From contig NZ_FMYI01000002.1 in the NCBI RefSeq assembly GCF_900096905.1, forward strand, positions 1-64,000: a stretch of 64,000 bases of DNA. The letters are read 5' to 3'. The DNA comes from Pelagirhabdus alkalitolerans. GTDB taxonomy: Bacteria > Bacillota > Bacilli > Bacillales > Amphibacillaceae. The notes below the pieces were generated by a model that did not search any database, had not been told where the DNA came from, and was given only the letters and a program-made list of their open reading frames with translations. The translations under genes were made by a program, and so were the position numbers. Positions 6,732 through 15,286 of this stretch are shown in pieces; positions within the stretch are counted from its first letter, which is position 1, and the number at the start of each line of letters is the position of its first letter.

Positions 6732-8631
6732 TTTTGAGGTATTTAAGCAACTATTCCGTCAAGTTGGGTGGATTGGACTTGCTTATACAATCGCTTTGCT
6801 TTTAAGCATGGTATTTAATATCATCATGTATCTAGATGTTGAAGAAGCTGAACATGCTTACATTCACATTGGATCATTGTTTGGTTTTAGTGGTGCTGTT
6901 CAAATCTTCTTGATTATGACAATTCCTATTTTAATGGCTATATTTACATCCAGAGCGATACATGATAAAAAAGCGAATGATTTTATTCATAGTTTACCGA
7001 TGACACGTTATCAACTGTATGCGCACCGCATTAGTTTTGGTTTATTTTCCTTGATCGTGCCACTGATATTGAATGGCGTGATTGTGTTAATCATTTATTT
7101 GACGAATGATATTAGCCATTTATTTGAACTATCTGATATTTTATATTGGTTTATCGTAACGTTTGTATTACTAATCTTTAATTTCGCCATTGGTCAATTT
7201 GTAGGCATGTTAACCGGAACATCGATTGTTCAAGGAATATTCAGCTATATTTTCATCTTTTTCCCGGTTGGATTTGCGATGCTAATTGTTTTTAATTTAG
7301 ATTACGCATTGATTGGTCTTTCAGAGTGGCATCTGTTTGATGAGTATGTTTTTAATTTGTCACCAATGACAGATATGGCATCAGTCATTGAACAACATGA
7401 TTCATATACCTTGAAATTAGTCATTTACTTCATTATTGCCTGTGTATTTATTGTTTTGTCAGGTTTATTGTATCGTGTTCGACCGACAGAATCTGCAAAT
7501 CAGACGATTGCGTTTCGAGGACTGAAACCCGTTTTTATTTATAGTTTCACTTTTTGTTTTACCTTAATGGGTGGTTTCTACTTTGCTGTTGTTCAAAATC
7601 AAAACAATTGGGTTTTTATAGGTTATGTTATTTTTTCTATTATTGGTTATTTGATTGCTCAAGTTGTCGTGCATAAGACTTGGAGAGTATTTGGATATTG
7701 GAAACAATATGTGAAATTCATAATTGGATTTTCGATTTTAGTCTTAATAATTGTATTAGACTTAACGGGTTATCAAAATCGAATCCCTGAAATCGAAGAG
7801 ATTGATCAAGCATTTACGGTTCAAGGATATATGAACCATGAGTTGATGTATGAAGAAATGGAAGGATTTACTCAAGAGGAAGAATTAAAACGAGTAACGG
7901 AGTTACATGAGAATCTGATTGATCAATCAGATCGAAGTGATTTTCATCCAAGGATGAACCAAACGATCATCATTCATTATCAACTTCAAAGTGGCCGTGA
8001 AATATATCGTGAATATGCTTTGTCAACTGATCTGTCAGCTATAAGTCATTTTAATGAATTAGCTGAAACAAATACGTATCAGAAATATACGAATCGTGTT
8101 TATATGTATGATACAGAAGATATGTTATCACTAAATATGTCTAAATATCAATCTGATCAACAAGTTGTTGTATCTAATGTTAATCAAATTAATCAATTTG
8201 TTGAACGATATCGAGAAGATAATCTTGATATTGGTGAAGATTCACATTTGATACTAACACAAATTGAAATTGAAGTTGTAGACGGGGATAATATTTCACT
8301 AAAATTAACCGACCAACATGAGCGCACACTAGAATGGTTAGAAGAGGAAGAGCTACTTGATTATATTCGTATAACCACTGAAGATGTTGAACAAATTGTG
8401 GTGGTTGAGCAGGATATGTATCATCATGGATTTGAAGTTAATTATCAATCTGAAGATGATCAATATATCGTGGATGAGACAGATGATATAGAAATGATTT
8501 TAGACTCGATACCTTTAGAAAGGTCTGATCAAAACTATTTTTATCTTATCTACACAGGTGATCAAACACCAATTGTCTTTAATATCCATAAATCAGATTT
8601 ACCTAATGATATCCAAGTGCACTTTAATTAA
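6706..8631 (+). CDS. ABC transporter permease with large C-terminal domain (DUF6449-type)
   Basis: ATG 6706 is chosen because TGGAGGGTGTG lies just before it; the frame is open upstream but only inside the ATPase gene. The 641-residue product has about nine to ten membrane helices in the first 360 residues, then a hydrophilic domain of about 270 residues rich in Asp and Glu. I recall this architecture as DUF6449-containing permeases that go with YtrA-type regulators. The C-terminal domain would face outside if the helix count is even, and may bind the ligand. The next gene, an ECF sigma factor, starts 15 bases after its stop. Confidence 0.78.
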   Translation: MQSKTYWFNFEVFKQLFRQVGWIGLAYTIALLLSMVFNIIMYLDVEEAEHAYIHIGSLFGFSGAVQIFLIMTIPILMAIFTSRAIHDKKANDFIHSLPMTRYQLYAHRISFGLFSLIVPLILNGVIVLIIYLTNDISHLFELSDILYWFIVTFVLLIFNFAIGQFVGMLTGTSIVQGIFSYIFIFFPVGFAMLIVFNLDYALIGLSEWHLFDEYVFNLSPMTDMASVIEQHDSYTLKLVIYFIIACVFIVLSGLLYRVRPTESANQTIAFRGLKPVFIYSFTFCFTLMGGFYFAVVQNQNNWVFIGYVIFSIIGYLIAQVVVHKTWRVFGYWKQYVKFIIGFSILVLIIVLDLTGYQNRIPEIEEIDQAFTVQGYMNHELMYEEMEGFTQEEELKRVTELHENLIDQSDRSDFHPRMNQTIIIHYQLQSGREIYREYALSTDLSAISHFNELAETNTYQKYTNRVYMYDTEDMLSLNMSKYQSDQQVVVSNVNQINQFVERYREDNLDIGEDSHLILTQIEIEVVDGDNISLKLTDQHERTLEWLEEEELLDYIRITTEDVEQIVVVEQDMYHHGFEVNYQSEDDQYIVDETDDIEMILDSIPLERSDQNYFYLIYTGDQTPIVFNIHKSDLPNDIQVHFN

Positions 8632-8646
8632 GGGAAGGGAAAAATT

Positions 8647-9168
8647 ATGCAAGTAATAAATTCGTGTTCAGTTGACTTTAATGAGCTATTTGAATTGCAT
8701 TACACTGAAATGTTTTGGGTTGCTAAGGGTATTGTTCGCCGTTATGATTTAGCTGAAGATGTTGTCCAGGATGCTTACATTAAAGCTTATAAAAATAGTC
8801 AAAGTTTAATCGATTTGAAAAAGAAACGCGCATGGCTCAGACAAATTGTCGTCAGAACAGCGATTGATTATTATCGTAAAGAGAAAAAGCAATTGAATGT
8901 TATTTTGGATGATCAAGAAACGATTGAAAGAAAACAATGTGATCACCAAGCTTTTGATACTTATAGTTGGAAAATTGAAAAAGACCTCATTGTTCAAGTC
9001 ATTGAGCATCTTCCAAAAAAATCTAAAGAAATTCTTACTTTAAAATGGTTTTTTGATTATTCTGATCAGAGAATAAGTCATGAATTGAATGTTAATGTAG
9101 GAGCTGTTAAAACTAGGCTGCACAGAGCTCGTAAACAATTTAAAGCAGTATATGATCAATATAATTAA
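8647..9168 (+). CDS. ECF-type RNA polymerase sigma factor
   Basis: The 173-residue protein has region 2 (FNELFELHYTEMFWVAKGI, then DLAEDVVQDAYIKAYKN) and region 4 (LPKKSKEILTLKWFFDYSDQ and NVGAVKTRLHRARKQF), with nothing between them, the ECF layout. AAGGGAAGGG precedes ATG 8647. The gene follows the ABC permease by 15 bases, so it is probably in the same transcript. ECF factors are usually held by an anti-sigma encoded next to them; no such gene is here, and the following 48-residue peptide is not an obvious anti-sigma. Confidence 0.88.
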   Translation: MQVINSCSVDFNELFELHYTEMFWVAKGIVRRYDLAEDVVQDAYIKAYKNSQSLIDLKKKRAWLRQIVVRTAIDYYRKEKKQLNVILDDQETIERKQCDHQAFDTYSWKIEKDLIVQVIEHLPKKSKEILTLKWFFDYSDQRISHELNVNVGAVKTRLHRARKQFKAVYDQYN

Positions 9169-9176
9169 CAATTATT

Positions 9177-9219
9177 CCTACTGATAGGCTTTCTGTTAAA
9201 AGGACAAGCTATCGGTAGG
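9177..9219 (+). other. Hairpin that reaches into the Shine-Dalgarno of the 48-residue peptide gene
   Basis: CCTACTGATAG (9177-9187) can pair with CTATCGGTAGG (9209-9219) with one G-U pair; the loop is 21 bases. The right arm runs into TAGGAGGTGAT, the ribosome site of the gene at 9231. There is no T-run, so it is not a standard terminator. It might limit translation of the peptide or stabilise the upstream mRNA 3' end. Confidence 0.45.
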
Positions 9220-9230
9220 AGGTGATGAAT

Positions 9231-9377
9231 ATGAATAAAGGCAATAAAATGGTTATTCCTTTACTTACATCAATCGGTGTAGGTGCATTTACGTATTATA
9301 GTATGCGCCGAAATGGTCAAACAAATCCATTTCAACAGATGACACAAATGTTTAAAAATCCAATGAATATGAATTAA
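9231..9377 (+). CDS. 48-residue protein with one hydrophobic segment
   Basis: A short gene starts at ATG 9231 behind an excellent ribosome site (TAGGAGGTGAT) and ends at TAA 9375-9377. The product begins MNKGNKMVIPLLTSIGVGAF, forming one possible membrane helix (about residues 8-22), then a short basic patch YYSMRRNGQ and a Met/Gln/Asn-rich tail. It faintly resembles small YrzQ/DUF3918-type proteins of Bacillus, but this is weak. It lies between the sigma factor gene and a probable terminator. Coding potential rests mainly on the ribosome site and the clean open frame. Confidence 0.55.
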   Translation: MNKGNKMVIPLLTSIGVGAFTYYSMRRNGQTNPFQQMTQMFKNPMNMN

Positions 9378-9380
9378 TTA

Positions 9381-9425
9381 TAAGAGTGAAGGGGGCTTGA
9401 GTTAGCCTGCTTCACTTATTATTGT
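9381..9425 (+). terminator. Probable terminator after the sigma-factor operon
   Basis: TAAGAGTGAAG (9381-9391) pairs imperfectly with CTTCACTTA (9410-9418), with inner GGGGCT and AGCCT also able to pair. The downstream stretch TTATTATTG is only moderately T-rich, so termination may be inefficient. Confidence 0.5.
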
Positions 9426-9522
9426 TTGAAAATTAAATCATTTAAGGTCGCTATTCTAGAGACTTCCTAAAAGGTTTGATATAATGAAAAATGGATCATA
9501 TTTTAATGAGGAGGTAATACAT

Positions 9523-10575
9523 ATGAGTAACGTATTGACTGGCTATATTGGAACGTACACAAAAGCAGAAAGTGAAGGTGTTTACCAATTTTCGCTGGAT
9601 GTGAACGAACCATTTATTACTGAAGTCAATCCAGTTGCTAAGTTGGACAATCCAACTTATGTAACGGTTTCACAAGACAATAACAATTTATATGCAACAT
9701 TCAAAGAGGGTGAAGAAGGCGGTGTTGTTGCATTTAAAATCGATCAAAAAACAAAACAATTAACGGAGCTAAATCGTTTAAGTCAAGTAGGTGCACCACC
9801 TTGCCATGTGAGTGTGAACCGTGATCGTACGATGGTCGTGACAGCGAACTATCATACGAAACAAATTATCTCTTATGCACTTAATGAGGATGGTTCGTTA
9901 AAAGAAGTGGCATCCATTAATGAACATGAAGGCAGTGGTCCTCATGAAAGACAAGAAAAACCACACCTTCATTATGCAGGTTTCACACCAGATGAAAAAT
10001 ATGTGGTGGCGATTGATTTAGGAAGTGATGAAATTTGGACATATGACGTGCTAGAAGGTGGGAAACTAGAGAAAAGAAATGTATTCCATGCACCTGCAGG
10101 AAGCGGCCCTAGACACATTGTATTTGCTCCTAATGGTCAATACGCTTATACAATGACTGAACTGACTTCAGAAGTTTTAACATTGTCTTATGACGAAAAA
10201 ACAGGTGAATTTAAACAAATTCAAGCAATTAAAGCAATTCCACCACAACATAAAACAGTGAATGATGGAAGTGCGATTCATATGACGAGTGATGGTCGAT
10301 TTGTCTATGTAGCCAATAGAGGTCACAATTCCATTGCTTTATTTGAGGTGGATGAGGACACGCATGAATTGAAGTTGATTGAATGGAAATCAACAGAAGG
10401 GGACTGGCCACGTGATTTTGTCTTATCGCCATGTGAGAAGTTTGTTGTGGCTAGTAATCAAAAATCAGGCACGTTAACATTGTTTACGCGTGATGAAAAA
10501 ACAGGTCAACTCGAGCTTGTACAAGCCGGTATGATTGCACCAGAATCTGTTTGTGTAAAGTTTCTAAACGCATAA
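9523..10575 (+). CDS. pgl: Lactonase of the 6-phosphogluconolactonase (YkgB) family
   Basis: The 350-residue protein has the seven-bladed beta-propeller pattern of the YkgB/Pgl family (GYIGTYTKAESEGVY at the start, GSGPRHIVFAPNGQYAY near the middle, DGRFVYVANRGHNSI and WPRDFVLSPCEKFVV later). Bacillus YkgB hydrolyses 6-phosphogluconolactone in the pentose phosphate pathway; some family members act on other lactones. ATG 9523 is preferred because GAGGAGGTAATAC precedes it; an upstream in-frame ATG at 9484 has no ribosome site. An extended -10 (TGATATAAT, 9477-9485) lies upstream and a strong terminator follows, so it is monocistronic. Confidence 0.85.
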   Translation: MSNVLTGYIGTYTKAESEGVYQFSLDVNEPFITEVNPVAKLDNPTYVTVSQDNNNLYATFKEGEEGGVVAFKIDQKTKQLTELNRLSQVGAPPCHVSVNRDRTMVVTANYHTKQIISYALNEDGSLKEVASINEHEGSGPHERQEKPHLHYAGFTPDEKYVVAIDLGSDEIWTYDVLEGGKLEKRNVFHAPAGSGPRHIVFAPNGQYAYTMTELTSEVLTLSYDEKTGEFKQIQAIKAIPPQHKTVNDGSAIHMTSDGRFVYVANRGHNSIALFEVDEDTHELKLIEWKSTEGDWPRDFVLSPCEKFVVASNQKSGTLTLFTRDEKTGQLELVQAGMIAPESVCVKFLNA

Positions 10576-10581
10576 AATAGT

Positions 10582-10619
10582 AAAAGCAGCTCACTGATTC
10601 GATTCAGTGAGCTGCTTTT
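10582..10619. terminator. Bidirectional terminator between pgl and leuD
   Basis: AAAAGCAGCTCACTGA (10582-10597) pairs perfectly with TCAGTGAGCTGCTTTT (10604-10619). A-rich and T-rich flanks make it work in both directions, ending both pgl and the ilv-leu operon. Confidence 0.92.
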
Positions 10620-10638
10620 TAAATTGTATGAAAAGGAA

Positions 10639-11229
10639 TTAATAAACGACGTGGTCTTTTTCGAATGCTGTGATTTTATCATCATGTGTGAGTGTTACAG
10701 CAATCTCATCCCATCCATTTATGAGCATTTCGCGTGGATACTCAGCGATATCAAATGTTGTTTGAAAACCAGCATTATCATAAACTTCTTTTGCTTCTAA
10801 ATCAACAGTTAAATAATAATCGTCTTTTTCAGCATTTTTGATTAATTGCTGAGTTTCTTCTTCTTTTAGCACAACAGGTAGAATCCCGTTTTTTGTACAG
10901 TTATTAAAAAAGATATCAGCAAAGCTAGAGGCAATAATAATTCGAAAACCAAAGTCTTCTAATGCCCACGGTGCGTGTTCTCGGGATGAACCACATCCAA
11001 AGTTCTCACCACCAACTAATATGCTTGCGTCTTGATATTTTGGCTGGTTGAGTGAAAAGTCTTCACGTGGTCGATCCTTTTCATCGAAACGCCAATTATA
11101 AAACAAGTATTGACCGAAGCCTTTTCTTGATATGCGTTTTAGAAATTGTTTAGGAATAATTTGATCGGTATCGACATGTGCCCGGTTAAGTGGATATACT
11201 AAACCGGTGTGTTGTGTAATAGGCTCCAT
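10639..11229 (-). CDS. leuD: 3-isopropylmalate dehydratase small subunit
   Basis: The 196-residue subunit shows the swivel-domain motifs of LeuD: RAHVDTDQIIPKQFLKRISR near the N-terminus and GGENFGCGSSREHAPWAL in the middle. With LeuC it isomerises 2-isopropylmalate to 3-isopropylmalate in leucine synthesis. It is the last gene of the operon; AAAGGAGGTC precedes the start at 11229 and only 20 bases separate it from leuC. Confidence 0.97.
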   Translation of the reverse strand: MEPITQHTGLVYPLNRAHVDTDQIIPKQFLKRISRKGFGQYLFYNWRFDEKDRPREDFSLNQPKYQDASILVGGENFGCGSSREHAPWALEDFGFRIIIASSFADIFFNNCTKNGILPVVLKEEETQQLIKNAEKDDYYLTVDLEAKEVYDNAGFQTTFDIAEYPREMLINGWDEIAVTLTHDDKITAFEKDHVVY

Positions 11230-11249
11230 AGAATTGACCTCCTTTAGGA

Positions 11250-12653
11250 TTATACGAACGTTCTAATATCAACAAAATGACCTGCAATCGCAGCAGCAGT
11301 TGCCATTTCAGGGCTTACTAGGTGTGTACGAGCGTCAGCCCCTTGTCTACCTTCGAAGTTACGGTTAGAGGTTGATGCACAACGTTCACCTGGTGGTACG
11401 GCATCGCCATTCATCGCTAGACACATACTACATCCTGGCTCACGCCACTCAAATCCGGCTTCAAGAAATTCTTTATCAAGTCCAAGCTCTTCAGCCTTTG
11501 CTTTGACGGTTTGCGATCCTGGTACAACAATGGCATTGACTTTGTCACTCACTTTTCGTCCTTTAATGACACTCGCTGCTTGTTTTAAATCTTCGAGTCT
11601 TGAGTTCGTACATGATCCAATGAAGACATGTTCAATTGGAACAGAGTTAATCGGAATATCGGGTTCTAAGCCCATGTATTCAAGTGAATGCTTGATTTCT
11701 TGCTGAGCATTTGGATCGTCTTTGGAATTTGGGTTTGGAATATAACCATTAACTGGTATACATTGACTAGGGTTGGTTCCCCAAGTGACTTGCGGTTCAA
11801 CTTCTGATGCATTTAGTGTAACGGTGTGATCATATGTTGCATCTGGGTCTGTCGCAAGTGATAGCCAGTCTTGTTTTGCCTGTTCAAATTCTTCACCACT
11901 TGGCACGTGTAGTCGCCCTTCTAGAAAATCAATTGTTGTCTGATCAGGACTGACTAAGCCAGCTCTTGCGCCCGCTTCGATTGACATATTACAAATGGTC
12001 ATACGACCTTCCATCGATAGTTTTCGGATCGCTTCACCGGTGTATTCGATAACGTAACCTGTACCAAAATCAACGCCATATTTACTAATAAGTGCTAGCA
12101 CGATATCTTTAGCCGTTACCCCTGTGCCTAATTCTCCATCAATTTTAACATTTAAGGTTTTAGGTTTTGCTTGCCAAATCGTTTGAGTGGATAGAACGTG
12201 CTCAACTTCACTCGTTCCAATACCAAAAGCAAGGGCACCAAAGGCACCATGTGTTGATGTATGACTATCACCGCATACAATCGTTTTACCGGGTTGTGTT
12301 AATCCAAGTTCTGGTCCAATTACATGGACAATCCCTTGATGTTTATGCCCCATACCCGCTAGAGGAACATCGAATTCCTCACAGTTTTTTCGTAACGTAT
12401 CCATTTGTAGTTTTGAAATCTCATCTTTAATGACATTTGTATGGACAGTCGGGACGTTATGGTCCATTGTGGCAAAGGTTCGTTTCGGTTGACGCACTTT
12501 TCTACCTTTCATTCTTAGTCCTTCGAAAGCTTGTGGTGAAGTCACTTCATGAATTAAATGAAGGTCAATATAAAGCAGTGAGGGACGATTTGGGATCTCG
12601 TGCACTACATTTTTATCCCAAATTTTTTCAATAATCGTTTTTGGTTTTGTCAT
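11250..12653 (-). CDS. leuC: 3-isopropylmalate dehydratase large subunit
   Basis: The 467-residue aconitase-type subunit has the [4Fe-4S] cluster cysteines in FIGSCTNSRLEDL and GCSMCLAMN, and the substrate-loop sequence CGDSHTSTHGAFGALAFGIG. Length matches bacterial LeuC. It works as a heterodimer with LeuD, encoded next. CTAAAGGAGTGAG gives a good ribosome site for ATG 12653. Confidence 0.97.
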   Translation of the reverse strand: MTKPKTIIEKIWDKNVVHEIPNRPSLLYIDLHLIHEVTSPQAFEGLRMKGRKVRQPKRTFATMDHNVPTVHTNVIKDEISKLQMDTLRKNCEEFDVPLAGMGHKHQGIVHVIGPELGLTQPGKTIVCGDSHTSTHGAFGALAFGIGTSEVEHVLSTQTIWQAKPKTLNVKIDGELGTGVTAKDIVLALISKYGVDFGTGYVIEYTGEAIRKLSMEGRMTICNMSIEAGARAGLVSPDQTTIDFLEGRLHVPSGEEFEQAKQDWLSLATDPDATYDHTVTLNASEVEPQVTWGTNPSQCIPVNGYIPNPNSKDDPNAQQEIKHSLEYMGLEPDIPINSVPIEHVFIGSCTNSRLEDLKQAASVIKGRKVSDKVNAIVVPGSQTVKAKAEELGLDKEFLEAGFEWREPGCSMCLAMNGDAVPPGERCASTSNRNFEGRQGADARTHLVSPEMATAAAIAGHFVDIRTFV

Positions 12654-12678
12654 AGCGGACTCACTCCTTTAGTCGTCA

Positions 12679-13752
12679 TCATTGTGTTAATTTTGAAAGA
12701 ATGGCTTCTGTCATTTCATGTGTTGATACTTTTGTGCCGTTTGTGACATTTAAATCAGCTGTATGAAGACCTTCTAATATTGAAGCTTCAACTGCATTTT
12801 CAATCGCATCGGCTTCGTCCTGCATATTAAATGAATGTCTTAGCATCATAGCTGCCGACATAATCATCGCAATTGGATTTGCTATGCCTAAACCTGCAAT
12901 ATCAGGAGCAGATCCGTGTGCGGGCTCAAATAAGCCGACGCCATTTTCTGCTAAACTAGCAGAAGGGAGCATTCCCAATGAACCTGTAAGTACGGACGCT
13001 TCATCACTTAAAATGTCACCAAACATATTCTCAGTGACAATACAGTCAAACTGACGAGGATTTGTAATTAGTTTCATCGCTGCAGCATCAACTAATACGT
13101 GTTCGACTTCAACATCTGGATAATCTGCCTTTAATGATTCAACAATCTCTCGCCACAGCTTGCTTGACTCTAAAACGTTTGCCTTATCTACTGATGTTAA
13201 CTTTTTCTTTCTAAGTTGTGCGGTTTCAAATCCTTTTCTTACAATACGCTCAATTTCTTCACGCGTGTAAGTTAATGAATCAATGACGGAACCATCTGGT
13301 TTACGTTCGCTCGGCTCTCCAAAATATAAGCCACCCGTCAATTCTCGAACGATTACGAGGTCACTACCTTGGATAACTTCTTCTTTTAAAGGTGAAGCAT
13401 TGAGTAAAGGTTTAAAACCTTTTACTGGCCTTAAGTTGGCGTATAAATCGAGTGCTTTTCGGATTTGTAGTAAGCCTTTTTCGGGTCTTTTATCACTTGG
13501 ATTTTGATCCCACTTAGGTCCACCAACAGCGCCTAATAAGACAGCATCAGCTTTTTTTGCTGCTTCAATTGTTTCTTCCGGAAGGGGCAGATTGACTTGG
13601 TCGATCGCCGCACCTCCAATAAGTTGTTCATTATAATGAAATTGATGATGAAATGCCTTCCCAATAGCATCTAATACTTGAATGGCACTGTCCATTATTT
13701 CAGGGCCAATGCCATCACCAGGAAGGACAACGATCGATTTTTCCAAGATCAT
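12679..13752 (-). CDS. leuB: 3-isopropylmalate dehydrogenase
   Basis: The 357-residue NAD-dependent decarboxylating dehydrogenase carries VLPGDGIGPE at the N-terminus, RELTGGLYFG with the substrate Arg, the metal site DILSDEASVLTGSLG and FEPAHGSAPDIAG. It oxidises 3-isopropylmalate to 2-ketoisocaproate. The ATG at 13752 is close to AAAAGGGGG (about 4 bases), while the in-frame TTG two codons later has better spacing; the true start could be either. Confidence 0.96.
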   Translation of the reverse strand: MILEKSIVVLPGDGIGPEIMDSAIQVLDAIGKAFHHQFHYNEQLIGGAAIDQVNLPLPEETIEAAKKADAVLLGAVGGPKWDQNPSDKRPEKGLLQIRKALDLYANLRPVKGFKPLLNASPLKEEVIQGSDLVIVRELTGGLYFGEPSERKPDGSVIDSLTYTREEIERIVRKGFETAQLRKKKLTSVDKANVLESSKLWREIVESLKADYPDVEVEHVLVDAAAMKLITNPRQFDCIVTENMFGDILSDEASVLTGSLGMLPSASLAENGVGLFEPAHGSAPDIAGLGIANPIAMIMSAAMMLRHSFNMQDEADAIENAVEASILEGLHTADLNVTNGTKVSTHEMTEAILSKLTQ

Positions 13753-13762
13753 TTTCCCCCTT

Positions 13763-15286
13763 TTAGTTGAGTTTTTTCTTAATAAAGACGCGGTTAACAG
13801 CGTTTATAAAGGCTGCACTTGCTGCTTCTAACACATCTTGAGCAGTGCTACGGCCATTAACATGTTCACCATCAACAAGCATACTAATATGAACCTCAGC
13901 TAATGCGTCTTTACCTTTACCAATCGAACTTAAATTAAAGTCAGTTAATTCAATATTTTCAGAAATTAAAGATTCAATTGTATTATATAAAGCCTCGACA
14001 CTACCCGATCCTGTTTTGTTCCCTTTAACTGTTTCATTATCAGGTGTGATTAATTCAACAGTGGCAGAAGGGGAAGTATCTGTTTGATAGTGTACTTGGA
14101 ATGTTTTAAGTTGATATTGTTTTCTGTGGCTAATATCGGTTTGGATATCGGTTAAGATGACAAATAAATCGTCATCTGTTACTTCTTTTTTACGATCTGT
14201 CAGTTGTTTAAAGGCAAGAAACGCTTCACTTAATTTCTCTTCTGATAAATCAAACCCTAGTTGTGCAATTTTATCTTGGAACGCGTGTCGCCCAGAGTGT
14301 TTGCCTAAAACAAGATTATTGGATTGAACACCAACCATTTCAGGTGTGATGATTTCGTATGTTTGAGCATTTTTTAGAACCCCATCTTGATGGATACCAG
14401 ATTCATGACTAAATGCATTACGTCCAACAACAGCTTTGTTACCAGGTACAGCCATGCCTGTTAATTGGCTAATGATATCGCTCGTCCGCTTAATTTCATT
14501 TAATGTCATTTCAGTGTAATAGGGATAGAAATCTTTACGAATTTCAAACGCTACAGCAAGTTCTTCTAAAGCAACATTTCCTGCACGTTCACCGATCCCA
14601 TTAATCGTTCCTTCTACTTGAGTCGCACCATTTTGAACACCTGCAACGGAGTTGGCCATTGCCATTCCTAAGTCATCGTGACAGTGGGTGGATAGGTCTA
14701 CTTGATCAATGTTTTTTACATTTTCTTTCATGTAACGAAACATTTCGCCGTACTCTTTCGGTGTCGTGTATCCGACGGTGTCTGGAAGATTCACAACTGT
14801 TGCACCAGCTTCAATGACTTTTTCAATGACTGTTGCCATAAACTCAAGATCAGAACGGGATGCGTCTTCTGCTGAAAATTCAACATCTTCACATTTTGAT
14901 TTTGCATAGCTCACCATTTCAACGGCCGTTTTTGTGACTTCTTCTGGTGTTTTCTTTAGTTTATCTTGCATATGAATAGGTGATGTTGCAATAAAAACAT
15001 GTATCCGTTTTTTATTTGCGTTTTTAATCGCATCATATGCGCGGTCAATATCATGTTTGTTCGCTCTTGCGAGTGCGGCAACGGTGGAGTTTTTCACAGT
15101 ATCGGCTATTTTCTTCACGGCATCAAAATCACCTTGTGAAGAAGCGGGGAATCCCGCTTCCATCACATCAACCCCTAATCGTTCAAGTTGTTTGGCAATT
15201 TCTAATTTTTCGAGTTGATTAAGATTGACGCCTGGTGACTGTTCACCATCTCGAAGTGTTGTATCAAAAATCTTAATTTGAGTCAT
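13763..15286 (-). CDS. leuA: 2-isopropylmalate synthase
   Basis: The 507-residue enzyme condenses acetyl-CoA with 2-ketoisovalerate, the first committed step to leucine. It has the DRE-TIM barrel signature FDTTLRDGEQSPG near the N-terminus, the metal-binding THCHDDLGMA, NAFSHESGIHQDG, and a C-terminal LeuA regulatory domain from about residue 385 (leucine feedback in the family). ATG 15286 is chosen because AAGGAAGTGG lies upstream and the product then starts MTQIKIFDTTLRDG as in relatives. The start lies inside the end of ilvC, overlapping by 14 bases. Confidence 0.96.
   Translation of the reverse strand: MTQIKIFDTTLRDGEQSPGVNLNQLEKLEIAKQLERLGVDVMEAGFPASSQGDFDAVKKIADTVKNSTVAALARANKHDIDRAYDAIKNANKKRIHVFIATSPIHMQDKLKKTPEEVTKTAVEMVSYAKSKCEDVEFSAEDASRSDLEFMATVIEKVIEAGATVVNLPDTVGYTTPKEYGEMFRYMKENVKNIDQVDLSTHCHDDLGMAMANSVAGVQNGATQVEGTINGIGERAGNVALEELAVAFEIRKDFYPYYTEMTLNEIKRTSDIISQLTGMAVPGNKAVVGRNAFSHESGIHQDGVLKNAQTYEIITPEMVGVQSNNLVLGKHSGRHAFQDKIAQLGFDLSEEKLSEAFLAFKQLTDRKKEVTDDDLFVILTDIQTDISHRKQYQLKTFQVHYQTDTSPSATVELITPDNETVKGNKTGSGSVEALYNTIESLISENIELTDFNLSSIGKGKDALAEVHISMLVDGEHVNGRSTAQDVLEAASAAFINAVNRVFIKKKLN

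Noticed and set aside
11503..12634. Open frames on the plus strand opposite leuC
   Set aside because: They lie wholly inside leuC, have no ribosome sites, and their composition is that of a reversed coding strand.
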